Below are positions 26,897 through 36,010 of a stretch of 64,000 nt of DNA, piece after piece. Every line of letters starts with the position of its first letter. Positions within the stretch are counted from its first letter, which is position 1. The notes beneath the pieces were generated by a model that was not told the origin of the DNA, searched no databases, and saw only the letters and a list, made by a program, of their open reading frames with translations. Source of the DNA: Clostridiales bacterium (lineage in GTDB: Bacteria; Bacillota; Clostridia; Lachnospirales; UBA12420); NCBI GenBank assembly GCA_003452395.1, contig DMOI01000014.1, positions 2,930 through 66,929 of the forward strand, in the 5' to 3' direction. A program made the translations under genes and the position numbers.

Positions 26897-27679
26897 CTAA
26901 CTCTTTCCAAAATACTTAGTAAACCATTGTTCACTCATATTTATTAAAATATCATAATAATGTTCTTGAAAACTATGCGTTGCACCATCAATAACTTCAA
27001 TTCTTGACTCGGTAGATAAATATTTAACTGCATTCTTTGAATTCTTCAAAAGTAGCCTTTCTTCTTCATCGTTATTACCATGAATTATTAAAACTGGGCA
27101 TGCTACATTTCTTAACATTTCTTCTGAATTAACCTGCTCAAAATCCAAAAGTGTTTGAGCAGTAATTTTTATATATTGCCTCCAGTTAGATGCAGCTTCA
27201 TATAAAGTATATCCTTTATCTCTTAATTCGCTCATTTGTTGTTCTGAAAGATATTGGTTCCAATCGTAATACACAGGAGCAGTACAAGCACCAGATAATA
27301 CCATTGTTATAATATCATTAGAATAACAATTTAAACAAATCAAAGTTCCAAGACTATGACCATAAAAAGCAAGTTTTTCATAACCTAAGGATCTAACATG
27401 ATCAATAGCGTTTTTTAAATCATCAATTTGATTACTAACAGTTATAACTTCATCTTCACTTTCACCACATCCGCTAAAATCAAAAGCCAATACATCAATT
27501 TCTAATTCATTTAATTTTTTTGCCATTTTTTCAAATCTTCCACTTGAATGTTTATCGGAAGTAAATCCATGACACATAATCACAATAACTTTAGAATTAC
27601 ATGTATATAAGTTTCCGATTAAATCTAAGTTTCCGATTAAATCTAAGTTTCTAGAATTTTTAAATATAACTCTTTTCAT
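26897..27679 (-). CDS. Alpha/beta hydrolase
   Basis: The 260-aa protein has the hydrolase nucleophile elbow FYGHSLGTL (Gly-x-Ser-x-Gly, about residue 108), an oxyanion HGFTSDKHSSGR loop near residue 38, an acidic residue in VLIIHGNNDEEERL and a catalytic His in GATHSFQEH. Substrate is unknown; esterase or serine aminopeptidase-like. The N-terminus contains a six-residue tandem duplication (NLDLIG twice) from an 18-bp repeat. It is flanked on both sides by dispersed repeats. Confidence 0.9.
   Translation of the reverse strand: MKRVIFKNSRNLDLIGNLDLIGNLYTCNSKVIVIMCHGFTSDKHSSGRFEKMAKKLNELEIDVLAFDFSGCGESEDEVITVSNQIDDLKNAIDHVRSLGYEKLAFYGHSLGTLICLNCYSNDIITMVLSGACTAPVYYDWNQYLSEQQMSELRDKGYTLYEAASNWRQYIKITAQTLLDFEQVNSEEMLRNVACPVLIIHGNNDEEERLLLKNSKNAVKYLSTESRIEVIDGATHSFQEHYYDILINMSEQWFTKYFGKS
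27609..27644. repeat. 18-bp tandem duplication inside the hydrolase gene
   Basis: Two perfect copies of an 18-bp unit (AAGTTTCCGATTAAATCT) stand head to tail with a partial third. They preserve the frame and duplicate NLDLIG near the N-terminus. Confidence 0.9.
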
Positions 27680-27759
27680 AATGTATGCCCCCTAATTTTA
27701 TTTAATCTCCACATCTGACACAATCAGAAACTATATCATATTGTGTTGCACAATGTATT

Positions 27760-28150
27760 ACTGTGTTTCCTGAAGTTTGTAATATATATCCTTTTTATGT
27801 AAAACCCTTTATCTACAGGATTTATATGCATTTTGATAACCGCCTCAGCCGTAGACTGCTTCCAATCAGATTTCGCTCACACTCATCTTCTTGGGCAGTC
27901 CTGACATGGGTAGTCGTAAAAAACTTACTTCGTCGTTTCTCTCCTTGTAAGTTTAACGACTGTCTCCACATGCATCGTATTCTACCACCGTTTATCTTCC
28001 TATATCTCACAATATCTCATAGTATCTCACAGACCTTTGAACAGTAAGCGGATGTGGGATACTATTTATTTTTTTATATCTATGTATATCTCATTATATC
28101 ACACAGTATTTTCTCCCACGGTGGCAAACGGGTGGCAGAGTTTACAGTTT
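27760..28150. repeat. Dispersed repeat, copy C (most complete)
   Basis: This copy runs from GTTTGTAATATATATCC (27774) through ATTTTGATAACCGC, the 137-bp block identical to copy A (27844-27980), TATATCTC words, ACAGTAAGCGGATG, and ends near GGTGGCAAACGGGTGGCAG. Short stop-interrupted frames only. It accounts for the 565-bp gap between the hydrolase and the 934-aa gene. Confidence 0.75.
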
Positions 28151-28244
28151 TTTACTGGTAACTATATTTCTAAATCTTTGCATTATCTCGTTATTGTAAT
28201 CCTACTCTATTTCAATTAGCATACAAGTGACAAAATTTTCGCTT

Positions 28245-31049
28245 CTAATTTCTATTTTTCTTTTTTCTCTTACCCTTCATTTTATATACTTTACTGTTAT
28301 CTTTTAAATTAAATTTGTAATTTACAAAGCATTTTAAATTGACCAATGTCTTTAGATATTCTTTTTGTTTATCTAGACCCTCTATTTCATTTAACCATTC
28401 TGGTTTGCTCTTAATAAGCTCTTCCATTAATTCTGTTTCTTCCCCATCTTCCATAAATGTTAAAATCTTAATACATATTTTCCCTACTTCATAATTTGCA
28501 TCTTCTACCTTTGATTTAAACATTTCAAGCTCAATATCTTTTTCATTTAGAATATATATATATTCTTCTTCAGAGGCAAATACATAATATACATTCACAT
28601 ATACATCTTCATTTAAAATTTGCCCTATGAATGTCCCTTCGTACTTGTTATCCCTTATATTTATTTCATTAACCCTAACTTCTCTATTTATTCTGTAGAA
28701 TGGTTCAAAATTAGCGCCGAAAATATCTCTTAAATCCTCTGTCCACATATTCGTCACTAAAATATTATTGTGTCCTATATTTTTTAGAAATATCGACTTT
28801 GACATTATTTCTGCTCTTCCACTTATCAATTTATAGAAATCTTTATTTAATTGATCATAGAATCCTCTTACATAACCTGCAGCATACTGGCTATATCCAA
28901 CGCTTGAATCTACGAATATTTCTTTTTTCTGCATCGTATTCATTATTTTCTGGTTTTCTTCAATTCCATATTGATCTTTTTCTTCATAATTACCATACAA
29001 CTTTAGTATCTTTAGTAAATCAGAGCTTTTATTATATTCATCAAAAAACTCTTTATAAAATCTCTCTAAATATTTCGTTGATAATTCACTCGATTTTACC
29101 CTTTCGATTTCGGCTATTTTTTGTTTTTCCTTTTCCGATTTTAATATTTCTAGCAATGAGTTTATACACTCTTCTAAATTTTTATTATATATCTGTGCTA
29201 TATCGATAATATATTGCTTATACTCTTTTTCAGTGTAATATTTTATAACACCTTCTATCATACTTATAAGCATGTCATTACTTTCTATAGTTAATGTGGT
29301 TTCTATTTTCTCATAGTTTACTAAGCATCCAATAAGAAGTAAGTCTTTTATATAATTATGTGTTTCACACCACCATGTTTCTACCCACATATTGTATTCT
29401 CTTTCTCCAAAATCTTCCCAATAATCAGTCATACTTCCAAATTTACTGTCTTCACACAATAGTTCCAGTAAGTCCTGAATATATGTGCTTAGAGATATAT
29501 CTTTCAGAAAATACATTATTTGCTCTTTTAGATCTGGTTGCTCTTGTTTACGTGATAGATATAAGCAAACTCCATATCTGATATATCTTGACTTTCTATC
29601 TGTATGTTTTTTAACTTGTTTCAATAAATTATCGTATTGAATATGTACATTTATATTTATTATATTTTGAGAAAACTTAATAACTTTGTTGCTAAGTTTT
29701 TTATTTTTCACTTTAATTGTCCATATTAGTAATTTTTGTAAAAGTAGATATATCGTATCAATCTTATTGATTAATCTCTCTTTTAACTGCACATCCTTTT
29801 GCTTGCTAATACTATCAATATCATCCTCTATAGAATAATGTAGACTAGAATATAAAATATCTAATAGTTGTTCTATTACTGTGACACTATCTTCTATGCT
29901 TTTGCCTTTATACAATGTCTCACACCATAAAAATGCATCACTAAAAGATTCACTATTATACTCTTCGCTAATGTATTTACACCATATATTTGTTAGTTTT
30001 CTAATCATATTCATATTCTTAATATCCTTACTTTTAAGTAATACACCCTCTAGTCCTATTATTAAATATTCTTTAACAACTTCCCCTTGTGATAGTATTT
30101 CCTTTTTTACATATTTTGCTAATATATCTATATATAATTCAAAATATTCAAAATCATTCAATAGCATCTTCTCAGATATTATTGCAATTAAATCATTCTT
30201 ATACACATATGGTTTTTTTACTTTTCGTATTTCTATTAAGTCATCAAAGTCCGATAATTTAATAGACTTATGAATTAAAACCACACTTTCATTATTGTTA
30301 ACATAGTCTCCTATCTCTTTTTGAATAATTACATAATACTCTGGATTTTCTTTTTGATTAGTGTTATTATTGAAAGGTTTATCTACCAAATTAATAATTT
30401 TATTAATTTTTTTATAATTAATCTTTTCAAATATTCCTTCCTTATTATATTTTACTTCCCTATAATCATCTGCATTATTAAATATAATAAATCCATACTT
30501 GTCAATTGTACATTTCTTATTAAGCTTGTGTTCGTAGTCAATACTATTTTTCAGTATTTTTGCATTTATTAGTTCTTTATATCTTTTTTGAAAGTATTCT
30601 TCAGCTGATTTTTTATATAATTCCATTGCCATCTCATTATTGCACAAATCTCGCACTGCCTTAATTATAAATCCACCAAGTAGCACTAATGCTAAGAAAG
30701 ATATTAGTTTCACACGTATGAAGCAAAAAAATATTGATAGCACTACTATTCCCACAGTGATTTCCTTAACTTTTGTAATATTAAAGTATACCTGTTTCTT
30801 ATATCTATCCTTCACTTGAGCAATATAAATATATAGTGAAATTGCAACAGTAGCAAATATACCTAATATTGTTGTAGCATCAACATCAAGTATTCCATCA
30901 ATGTACGTATAATAAATCACAACAGCATTAACAAAATTATTGATGCCTACAAAAAATGTGCTAGTATCAATAAAATTAATTATAATCGTGACTACTAAAA
31001 CATATAATGCCTTTTTATCATTTGTCATACTTTTCATAACCTCACCCAC
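28245..31049 (-). CDS. Large uncharacterised membrane-anchored protein
   Basis: I do not recognise this 934-aa protein. Four probable transmembrane helices lie in the first 135 residues (about 14-34, 60-79, 95-112 and 113-131), followed by some 800 mostly helical, Lys/Glu/Ile-rich residues predicted cytosolic. The C-terminus is basic (KMKGKRKKKNRN). A, T-rich codon use matches the neighbours. Its place in an accessory region between repeats and near defence genes suggests a mobile or defence-related gene, but no catalytic motif is visible. Confidence 0.65.
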   Translation of the reverse strand: MGEVMKSMTNDKKALYVLVVTIIINFIDTSTFFVGINNFVNAVVIYYTYIDGILDVDATTILGIFATVAISLYIYIAQVKDRYKKQVYFNITKVKEITVGIVVLSIFFCFIRVKLISFLALVLLGGFIIKAVRDLCNNEMAMELYKKSAEEYFQKRYKELINAKILKNSIDYEHKLNKKCTIDKYGFIIFNNADDYREVKYNKEGIFEKINYKKINKIINLVDKPFNNNTNQKENPEYYVIIQKEIGDYVNNNESVVLIHKSIKLSDFDDLIEIRKVKKPYVYKNDLIAIISEKMLLNDFEYFELYIDILAKYVKKEILSQGEVVKEYLIIGLEGVLLKSKDIKNMNMIRKLTNIWCKYISEEYNSESFSDAFLWCETLYKGKSIEDSVTVIEQLLDILYSSLHYSIEDDIDSISKQKDVQLKERLINKIDTIYLLLQKLLIWTIKVKNKKLSNKVIKFSQNIININVHIQYDNLLKQVKKHTDRKSRYIRYGVCLYLSRKQEQPDLKEQIMYFLKDISLSTYIQDLLELLCEDSKFGSMTDYWEDFGEREYNMWVETWWCETHNYIKDLLLIGCLVNYEKIETTLTIESNDMLISMIEGVIKYYTEKEYKQYIIDIAQIYNKNLEECINSLLEILKSEKEKQKIAEIERVKSSELSTKYLERFYKEFFDEYNKSSDLLKILKLYGNYEEKDQYGIEENQKIMNTMQKKEIFVDSSVGYSQYAAGYVRGFYDQLNKDFYKLISGRAEIMSKSIFLKNIGHNNILVTNMWTEDLRDIFGANFEPFYRINREVRVNEINIRDNKYEGTFIGQILNEDVYVNVYYVFASEEEYIYILNEKDIELEMFKSKVEDANYEVGKICIKILTFMEDGEETELMEELIKSKPEWLNEIEGLDKQKEYLKTLVNLKCFVNYKFNLKDNSKVYKMKGKRKKKNRN

Positions 31050-31123
31050 CTATATAAGTTTCTTGTTATTGTTTACATATCCGTATGTGGAGACCTTCAT
31101 CTAATCTCAATATCCAAAACACT

Positions 31124-31828
31124 TTACAGTTTTTTACTGATAGTTGCAGTGTCTGTCCCTATTACGGATAACTCCGCCAATACACTATTTTTAAAGTCCA
31201 GCACTTCCTTTACATCCCTCTGCTTTTTCAAATCATCTATGTAATATAATATTCCTTCAGATATGTCAGGTCTCGTTATTAAATAATTATACTCTTCAAT
31301 AAATTCCGCATATAATTTACTTGCATGAGATTGAAACTTCTCTTTATACTCTTTTTGCAAAACCCCTGTAGACTCATGACCTGTAAAAGGGTCCATTACT
31401 TTAGGTACGAAAGCTATATTCCATGGTGCTTCAAAAAGAAAAATATTTTTAGTCCTTCCAAAGATATGTGACACTTGATAATTAAATATATTTTCATTAC
31501 GAATATAATTTGTTAATTCTGATATTATCTTTTGAGGTTCTGAATTATTAGTAGGATCCTTTTTTACATTATTATTTTTAAATAAGTACTTATACAAGTC
31601 AATATACAAACTCGTTCCTTTTGCATCCCTCCCATACCCTCGGATTTTAACTGCGCCATCATTAAATATTCTATTTTTAAGATCTTTCCAATTTTCAGAA
31701 ACCGAGTCAATTGGCGGCAAGATAGTTTCATCTATACCAAATTTATATAACTCTTCCTTGTTAATATTAAACTTCTTTATAAATTTCTCATATGAATCTT
31801 TTTTCTCCAACTCCAACATTAATATCAC
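31124..31828 (-). CDS. Uncharacterised protein with HNH-like motif
   Basis: The 234-aa protein has a conserved-looking block near residues 115-150: YQVSHIFGRTKN-FLFEAPWNIAFVPKVMDPFTGH. Its His, Asn and final His are spaced as in HNH nucleases. Flanking sequence is helical. It may be a DNA nuclease or restriction component; only the motif and the nearby R-M genes support this. It could instead be a structural protein of an unknown family. Confidence 0.5.
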   Translation of the reverse strand: MILMLELEKKDSYEKFIKKFNINKEELYKFGIDETILPPIDSVSENWKDLKNRIFNDGAVKIRGYGRDAKGTSLYIDLYKYLFKNNNVKKDPTNNSEPQKIISELTNYIRNENIFNYQVSHIFGRTKNIFLFEAPWNIAFVPKVMDPFTGHESTGVLQKEYKEKFQSHASKLYAEFIEEYNYLITRPDISEGILYYIDDLKKQRDVKEVLDFKNSVLAELSVIGTDTATISKKL

Positions 31829-31873
31829 CTCAATTTTCTATTCAATCTAATCTTTCGTAATGGTCATGGTTAA

Positions 31874-32380
31874 CTAAATTATTACTTTTTCAATACTACC
31901 CTTTTTCATTTCATAATCTAACTTAATTTCAAACCCATGTTTTTTGTAAAAAGCTTTTAGCCTATCAATGTGATCCCAATCAACACCTGATATTTCCCCA
32001 TTCACTTTTAAATATCCGACTTTTTTAATAATCTCTAAAGCTTCTTTAATTAGTATACTTCCATAACCCTTATTTATATTATTACCCATAATTCTTATAT
32101 CAGTTATAGTTGCAATCCCATCTGCCCCATTAACACTTAGAAATATGTCTCCTTTACTTACCCCATTGTGGGTTATAACTATTAGTCTTAATATAAATGC
32201 ATCTGGTTTATTTGATGTACCACTTAAAACATGACATCTAATAATATAGCAGCGACTTTCTTCCTTAGCTGTTTTTGTAACAAAGCTATCTTCTGTTGCG
32301 ACTATATTATTATACTTCTCGTATAGCATTAACATCTTTTTCTTTCTTTTCTCGCCTAACATTTTAATTAATAACATCAT
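31874..32380 (-). CDS. GNAT-family N-acetyltransferase
   Basis: The 168-aa protein shows a beta4-like DIFLSVNGADGIATITDIRIM and an acetyl-CoA loop-like MGNNINKGYGSILIKEALEIIKKVGY (Gly-Tyr-Gly-Ser), then DHIDRLKAFYKKHGFEI, the usual motif B. The substrate is unknown. It follows a 55-aa gene by 22 bp in the same direction and may share its transcript. Confidence 0.8.
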   Translation of the reverse strand: MMLLIKMLGEKRKKKMLMLYEKYNNIVATEDSFVTKTAKEESRCYIIRCHVLSGTSNKPDAFILRLIVITHNGVSKGDIFLSVNGADGIATITDIRIMGNNINKGYGSILIKEALEIIKKVGYLKVNGEISGVDWDHIDRLKAFYKKHGFEIKLDYEMKKGSIEKVII

Positions 32381-32402
32381 CTTACCTCCACTTAATCCAC
32401 TC

Positions 32403-32570
32403 TTATTTATCTATTTTTTTAAGTTTTGATACGTACATTTCCACTATATCTTGCATGATTTGCTGAAATTCTTTTCCATTATTATTATATACTCTCTCTA
32501 CTTGAATTAGGCGTTTCGTATCGACACCCTTTTTTTCTATACTTACCATTTTCCCTTTAGTTTTCAACAT
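32403..32570 (-). CDS. Small hypothetical protein (55 aa)
   Basis: This short ORF reads MLKTKGKMVSIEKKGVDTKRL...ERVYNNNGKEFQQIMQDIVEMYVSKLKK. A GGGGGTAGACC purine stretch before the ATG serves as the ribosome binding site. It resembles small accessory proteins found beside recombinase genes in Firmicutes mobile elements, but I cannot name a family. It was too short for routine ORF calling and is kept for its clear site and coding look. Confidence 0.55.
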   Translation of the reverse strand: MLKTKGKMVSIEKKGVDTKRLIQVERVYNNNGKEFQQIMQDIVEMYVSKLKKIDK

Positions 32571-32704
32571 GGTCTACCCCCTATATATCTCACCTTTATT
32601 TACATTTTAAAAGAATAAAATCTTAAAATTACCTAACATTTACTAATTATATCATAATATTATTTTTTTTACTATATTAAACCTACCTAAATTTAACAAT
32701 TAAC

Positions 32705-32733
32705 TTGATTTAAAACGAATTTTATGGTATATT
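32705..32733 (+). promoter_or_regulatory. Sigma-A-type promoter of the first methyltransferase gene
   Basis: TTGATT (32705-32710), a 17-bp spacer and TATATT (32728-32733) give a good vegetative promoter about 75 bp before the ATG at 32807. Confidence 0.7.
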
Positions 32734-32806
32734 CTACTAGTGTAATTGAGTGATACAAGCAATATTAGTTACTAAAATTTCAAAACATAAAATGAGGATG
32801 ATGGCT

Positions 32807-33970
32807 ATGGAAAACAATGAATTAATTACAAATATTAGAAAAAGCTTAGATATTACTAGAAAAGAGTTCTCAGATGCTCTTCGCCTTCCAAAAGAGCATG
32901 AAAAATTATTAAAGCATTGGGAAGAAGGTACAATGGAAGTTCCTAAAGATGTTTTAAACAAAGTTTTATCATTTCCTACAGATCCACCATTTAAAAATAG
33001 GTCCTTAAGTGAAAGTAAATTTACAACTATTGACTTATTTGCCGGAATAGGTGGAATTAGACAAGCATTCTACAAATTAGGTGGTCATACTGTTTTCTCT
33101 TCAGAATGGGATAAGTTTTCTCAAAAAACATATCGTATCAATTACGGTGAAGTACCATCTGGAGATATAACTAAAATAAATGAAAATGAGATTCCAGACC
33201 ATGATATATTACTAGGCGGTTTTCCATGCCAACCTTTTTCACAAGCAGGCCTTAAAAGAGGGTTCGAGGATTCTAGAGGGACATTGTTTTTCGATGTAGC
33301 TAGAATAATAAAAGCAAAAAGGCCCAAAGCATTTTTATTAGAAAACGTGAAGCAGCTCAGAGGACATGATGGTGGAAATACACTTAAAACTATACTTAAT
33401 ATCTTAGAAGAATTAAACTATTATGTACCAACACCTCAAGTTTTAAATGCTGTAAATTTCGGTGTGCCACAAAATAGAGAGAGAATTATAATTGTTGGAT
33501 TTGACAGAAGTCTTTTACCTCCAATGCCTATACCTTTTGAATATCCTGAGGGGAATAAATGTGTAACACCTATAAAAGTCGGAGCAATATTAGAAAAAGA
33601 AGTTCCACATAAATTTACTATTTCTGATGCTTTATATAAAGGTCATCTTGAAAGAAAAGCTCAACATAAAGAAAAGGGAAACGGATTTGGATTTTGTCTT
33701 TTTAATGAAGAAAGCCGCTATACTAATACAATAAGTGCAAGGTACTATAAGGATGGTAGTGAAGCTCTTATTGAACAAAAAGGGAAAAATCCCCGTATGC
33801 TCACCCCTCGTGAATGTGCACGTTTACAAGGATTTCCTGATTCTTTTATTATTCCTGTATCAAATACTCAGGCTTATAAACAATTCGGTAATTCTGTAGC
33901 CATACCTGTAATGGAAGCTGTCGCTAAAGAAATGATAATCTTTATGGAATCACACGGTATGTTAAAATAA
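32807..33970 (+). CDS. DNA cytosine-5 methyltransferase with N-terminal regulatory-like domain (M1 of R-M locus)
   Basis: The enzyme methylates cytosine C5 in a specific DNA site. A 60-70-residue N-terminal domain resembles a helix-turn-helix (ITNIRKSLDITRKEFSDALRLP). The catalytic domain shows TIDLFAGIGGIRQAFYK (motif I), GGFPCQPFSQAG with the nucleophilic Cys (motif IV), LLENVKQL (motif VI), VPQNRERIIIVGF (motif VIII) and QFGNSVAIPVMEAV (motif X). I chose the ATG at 32807 because GAGG at 32794-32797 is well spaced; in-frame starts exist upstream. It converges on a type II endonuclease. An HTH-bearing methyltransferase in this kind of locus often represses its own operon, as I recall for ScrFI. 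Confidence 0.9.
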   Translation: MENNELITNIRKSLDITRKEFSDALRLPKEHEKLLKHWEEGTMEVPKDVLNKVLSFPTDPPFKNRSLSESKFTTIDLFAGIGGIRQAFYKLGGHTVFSSEWDKFSQKTYRINYGEVPSGDITKINENEIPDHDILLGGFPCQPFSQAGLKRGFEDSRGTLFFDVARIIKAKRPKAFLLENVKQLRGHDGGNTLKTILNILEELNYYVPTPQVLNAVNFGVPQNRERIIIVGFDRSLLPPMPIPFEYPEGNKCVTPIKVGAILEKEVPHKFTISDALYKGHLERKAQHKEKGNGFGFCLFNEESRYTNTISARYYKDGSEALIEQKGKNPRMLTPRECARLQGFPDSFIIPVSNTQAYKQFGNSVAIPVMEAVAKEMIIFMESHGMLK

Positions 33971-34016
33971 AAAAAGTGTCTCATCATTTTAATTGAATTT
34001 GATGAGACACTTTTTT
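33969..34016. terminator. Bidirectional terminator between the methyltransferase and endonuclease genes
   Basis: A 17-bp stem (33969-33985 with 34000-34016) has A6 on one side and T6 on the other, between two convergent genes. It also overlaps the end of the methyltransferase frame. Confidence 0.95.
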
Positions 34017-34020
34017 AGTC

Positions 34021-34830
34021 TTATTCGTGCACTTCTGTAATTAAACTATTCCAGAAATTATTGTTAGCTCTCCATTGAGAATATGGTCGTACATTACCCT
34101 CATACATTCCACTATCAAAAAAGACTATACCCTGTTCAACAAGTCTTAACCATTCATCATAATTTACTGGCTTACCAAAGCATATTTTAGTGTATGCACC
34201 TGAAGCATCTTTTTTACATGTAAACCAACCCTCGTGATTAAATTTATCTTCCAACTTTTCTTTTAAACACTTGTCCGTACGTCTTGTAGAAGGTGAAGAA
34301 ATACCATACCATCTTGCAATAACTAGATGTTCTATCTGTAAAGCAATTGGAACAATTAAAGATTTATCTGTTCTCTGATCATGACTGTAAGAATAAACAG
34401 CAATAATATCCTTAGTATCAGTTATTTCAAGTCTTTGGCCATATGCATTATAGTGTCCTATTTTAGGACATGGAGTTCCTGACCAAGAATAACGCTCATT
34501 TTTTTCAGGATTTGGTCTTCCGAATATTTTCAAAAAGCTATCTTGCTTTTGGTATTTTGCACTTCCAATAAATAATTGACTATATTCGGGCATAGTAAAC
34601 ACATATTGATTCGCAGACCAATCACCGAAAGTTGTTTTAGATGTTGTTTCATCCTTCAATTCATATCCCATAAAATCAGACTCATTATTTGCATTAGCAG
34701 TAATACCAAACTGTTGTTCTAACCAATGTCCCTCTCTACCATCATGTCGTGTGTTCCTTCCTTCAGTATCAGATATTCTTCCTTTAACGTTTCTGTAAAA
34801 CAATTCTAAAATTTTCTCTTTTGCAGTCAT
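34021..34830 (-). CDS. Type II restriction endonuclease, LlaMI/ScrFI-like
   Basis: The 269-aa product (start at 34830 chosen for the AAGGAG ribosome binding site; an in-frame start lies at 34863) resembles the LlaMI family, MvaI-like enzymes. Features are GREGHWLEQQFGI, a putative catalytic stretch ESDFMGYELKDETTSKTTFG (Asp, then Glu-x-Lys) and SLIVPIALQIEHLVIARWYG. Known LlaMI/ScrFI enzymes cut CCNGG; that specificity is inferred. It is last in a minus-strand operon after a methyltransferase and the 517-aa gene, with a second methyltransferase converging. Confidence 0.8.
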   Translation of the reverse strand: MTAKEKILELFYRNVKGRISDTEGRNTRHDGREGHWLEQQFGITANANNESDFMGYELKDETTSKTTFGDWSANQYVFTMPEYSQLFIGSAKYQKQDSFLKIFGRPNPEKNERYSWSGTPCPKIGHYNAYGQRLEITDTKDIIAVYSYSHDQRTDKSLIVPIALQIEHLVIARWYGISSPSTRRTDKCLKEKLEDKFNHEGWFTCKKDASGAYTKICFGKPVNYDEWLRLVEQGIVFFDSGMYEGNVRPYSQWRANNNFWNSLITEVHE

Positions 34831-34884
34831 AATATATTTCTCCTTTCCGCTCAATAGAGCCACTTAAGTAATCTCATTACTTGC

Positions 34885-35979
34885 TTACTTTTTATCTGAA
34901 AATAAACTTCTAAAAACTGCCTCTAATACTGATACTACAATACTATTTCCAGCCTGCTTGTATAGGCTTGTATTACTAACCAATTGGCTTGCTTTATAAA
35001 AGTCATTATCACTGCACCCCATTAATCTCCACGTCTCTACAGGTTTTAGCCTTCTTACCATAAACTTTCCCTCAGCATTTTTCTTGTCAGTAACTAATTG
35101 CCTTCTATGTTTTGCTAAAAAGTCTTGCAATGTAACACCTTTCCAATAATTAGCATCTAAGCAGTAGCTTACTACTTGATTAATTTCGTTATCCATAACC
35201 TGACCCTTTTTCAAATAGAAAGAATCTTCTACATTTTCCTCTAGGACATCCTTTAAGACTTTTTTTAGTTGTACTGGTTCAGGGAATTTGAAATCAATGG
35301 AATGATCCAAAACACTAATACAAAAAACTCTTTCTCGGTTCTGTGGTATTCCAAAATTACGTGCATTCAAAATTCCCCATGTATTTTTGTATCCAATAGA
35401 CTCAAGATATTCCAAGAATTTTTCAAAGTTTTTTTTATGATTGCATCCAATCAAATTCTTAACATTTTCCATCATAAGATACTTTGGTTTTTTTGTCTCA
35501 ATAATTTTGCAGCATTCCCAAAGTAAAGATGATCTGGTGCCTGAATCAGCATTAAACCCATTCTGATAACCTGCTACAGAAATATCTTGGCAAGGAAACG
35601 AGTAAGTAAATAAATCAAAATCTGGCAGTTTAGCTGGATCAATACGTAGAATATCACCATAATTATTTATTAGCTTATTAGCCAAATACATCTCTTGTAA
35701 TTTATCTTTTTTTAGCTTCCTTGCCCTGTTTTCAAATGTCTTATAATCTAATGGCACATTAATCTCTTCTAAATATTTATATATTTCTTCATCATCATCT
35801 GGAATCCACTTATTGATCTCTTTTCTTAAATTTAAGAAATCACTATGAATCGCTGCATATGATAATAGCACATCTCCTTCAATTTCTGATATACCTACTA
35901 CTTCATGAGGTATTTGCAAATTTCTTAATGCCATCCTCTGACTCCCATAACCCGCAAATGCTTCAAATACTTTCAACAT
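34885..35979 (-). CDS. DNA cytosine-5 methyltransferase (M2 of R-M locus)
   Basis: The 364-aa enzyme has motif I (KVFEAFAGYGSQRMALR), catalytic YSFPCQDISVAGYQ, MMENVKNLIG, FGIPQNRERVFCISVL and KQAGNSIVVSVLEAVFRSLF, the order of cytosine-5 methyltransferases. The segment between the catalytic block and motif VIII is the target recognition region. It lies 22 bp upstream of the endonuclease and 31 bp downstream of the 517-aa gene, a single operon. Two 5mC methyltransferases with one endonuclease is the ScrFI layout. Confidence 0.9.
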   Translation of the reverse strand: MLKVFEAFAGYGSQRMALRNLQIPHEVVGISEIEGDVLLSYAAIHSDFLNLRKEINKWIPDDDEEIYKYLEEINVPLDYKTFENRARKLKKDKLQEMYLANKLINNYGDILRIDPAKLPDFDLFTYSFPCQDISVAGYQNGFNADSGTRSSLLWECCKIIETKKPKYLMMENVKNLIGCNHKKNFEKFLEYLESIGYKNTWGILNARNFGIPQNRERVFCISVLDHSIDFKFPEPVQLKKVLKDVLEENVEDSFYLKKGQVMDNEINQVVSYCLDANYWKGVTLQDFLAKHRRQLVTDKKNAEGKFMVRRLKPVETWRLMGCSDNDFYKASQLVSNTSLYKQAGNSIVVSVLEAVFRSLFSDKK

Positions 35980-36010
35980 AATATGCTCCTTTTAATATAA
36001 TATCTTCCAC

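Noticed and set aside
27822..28010. 62-aa ORF inside the dispersed repeat
   Set aside because: It lacks a start signal, is not preserved in the other copies, and no family matches.
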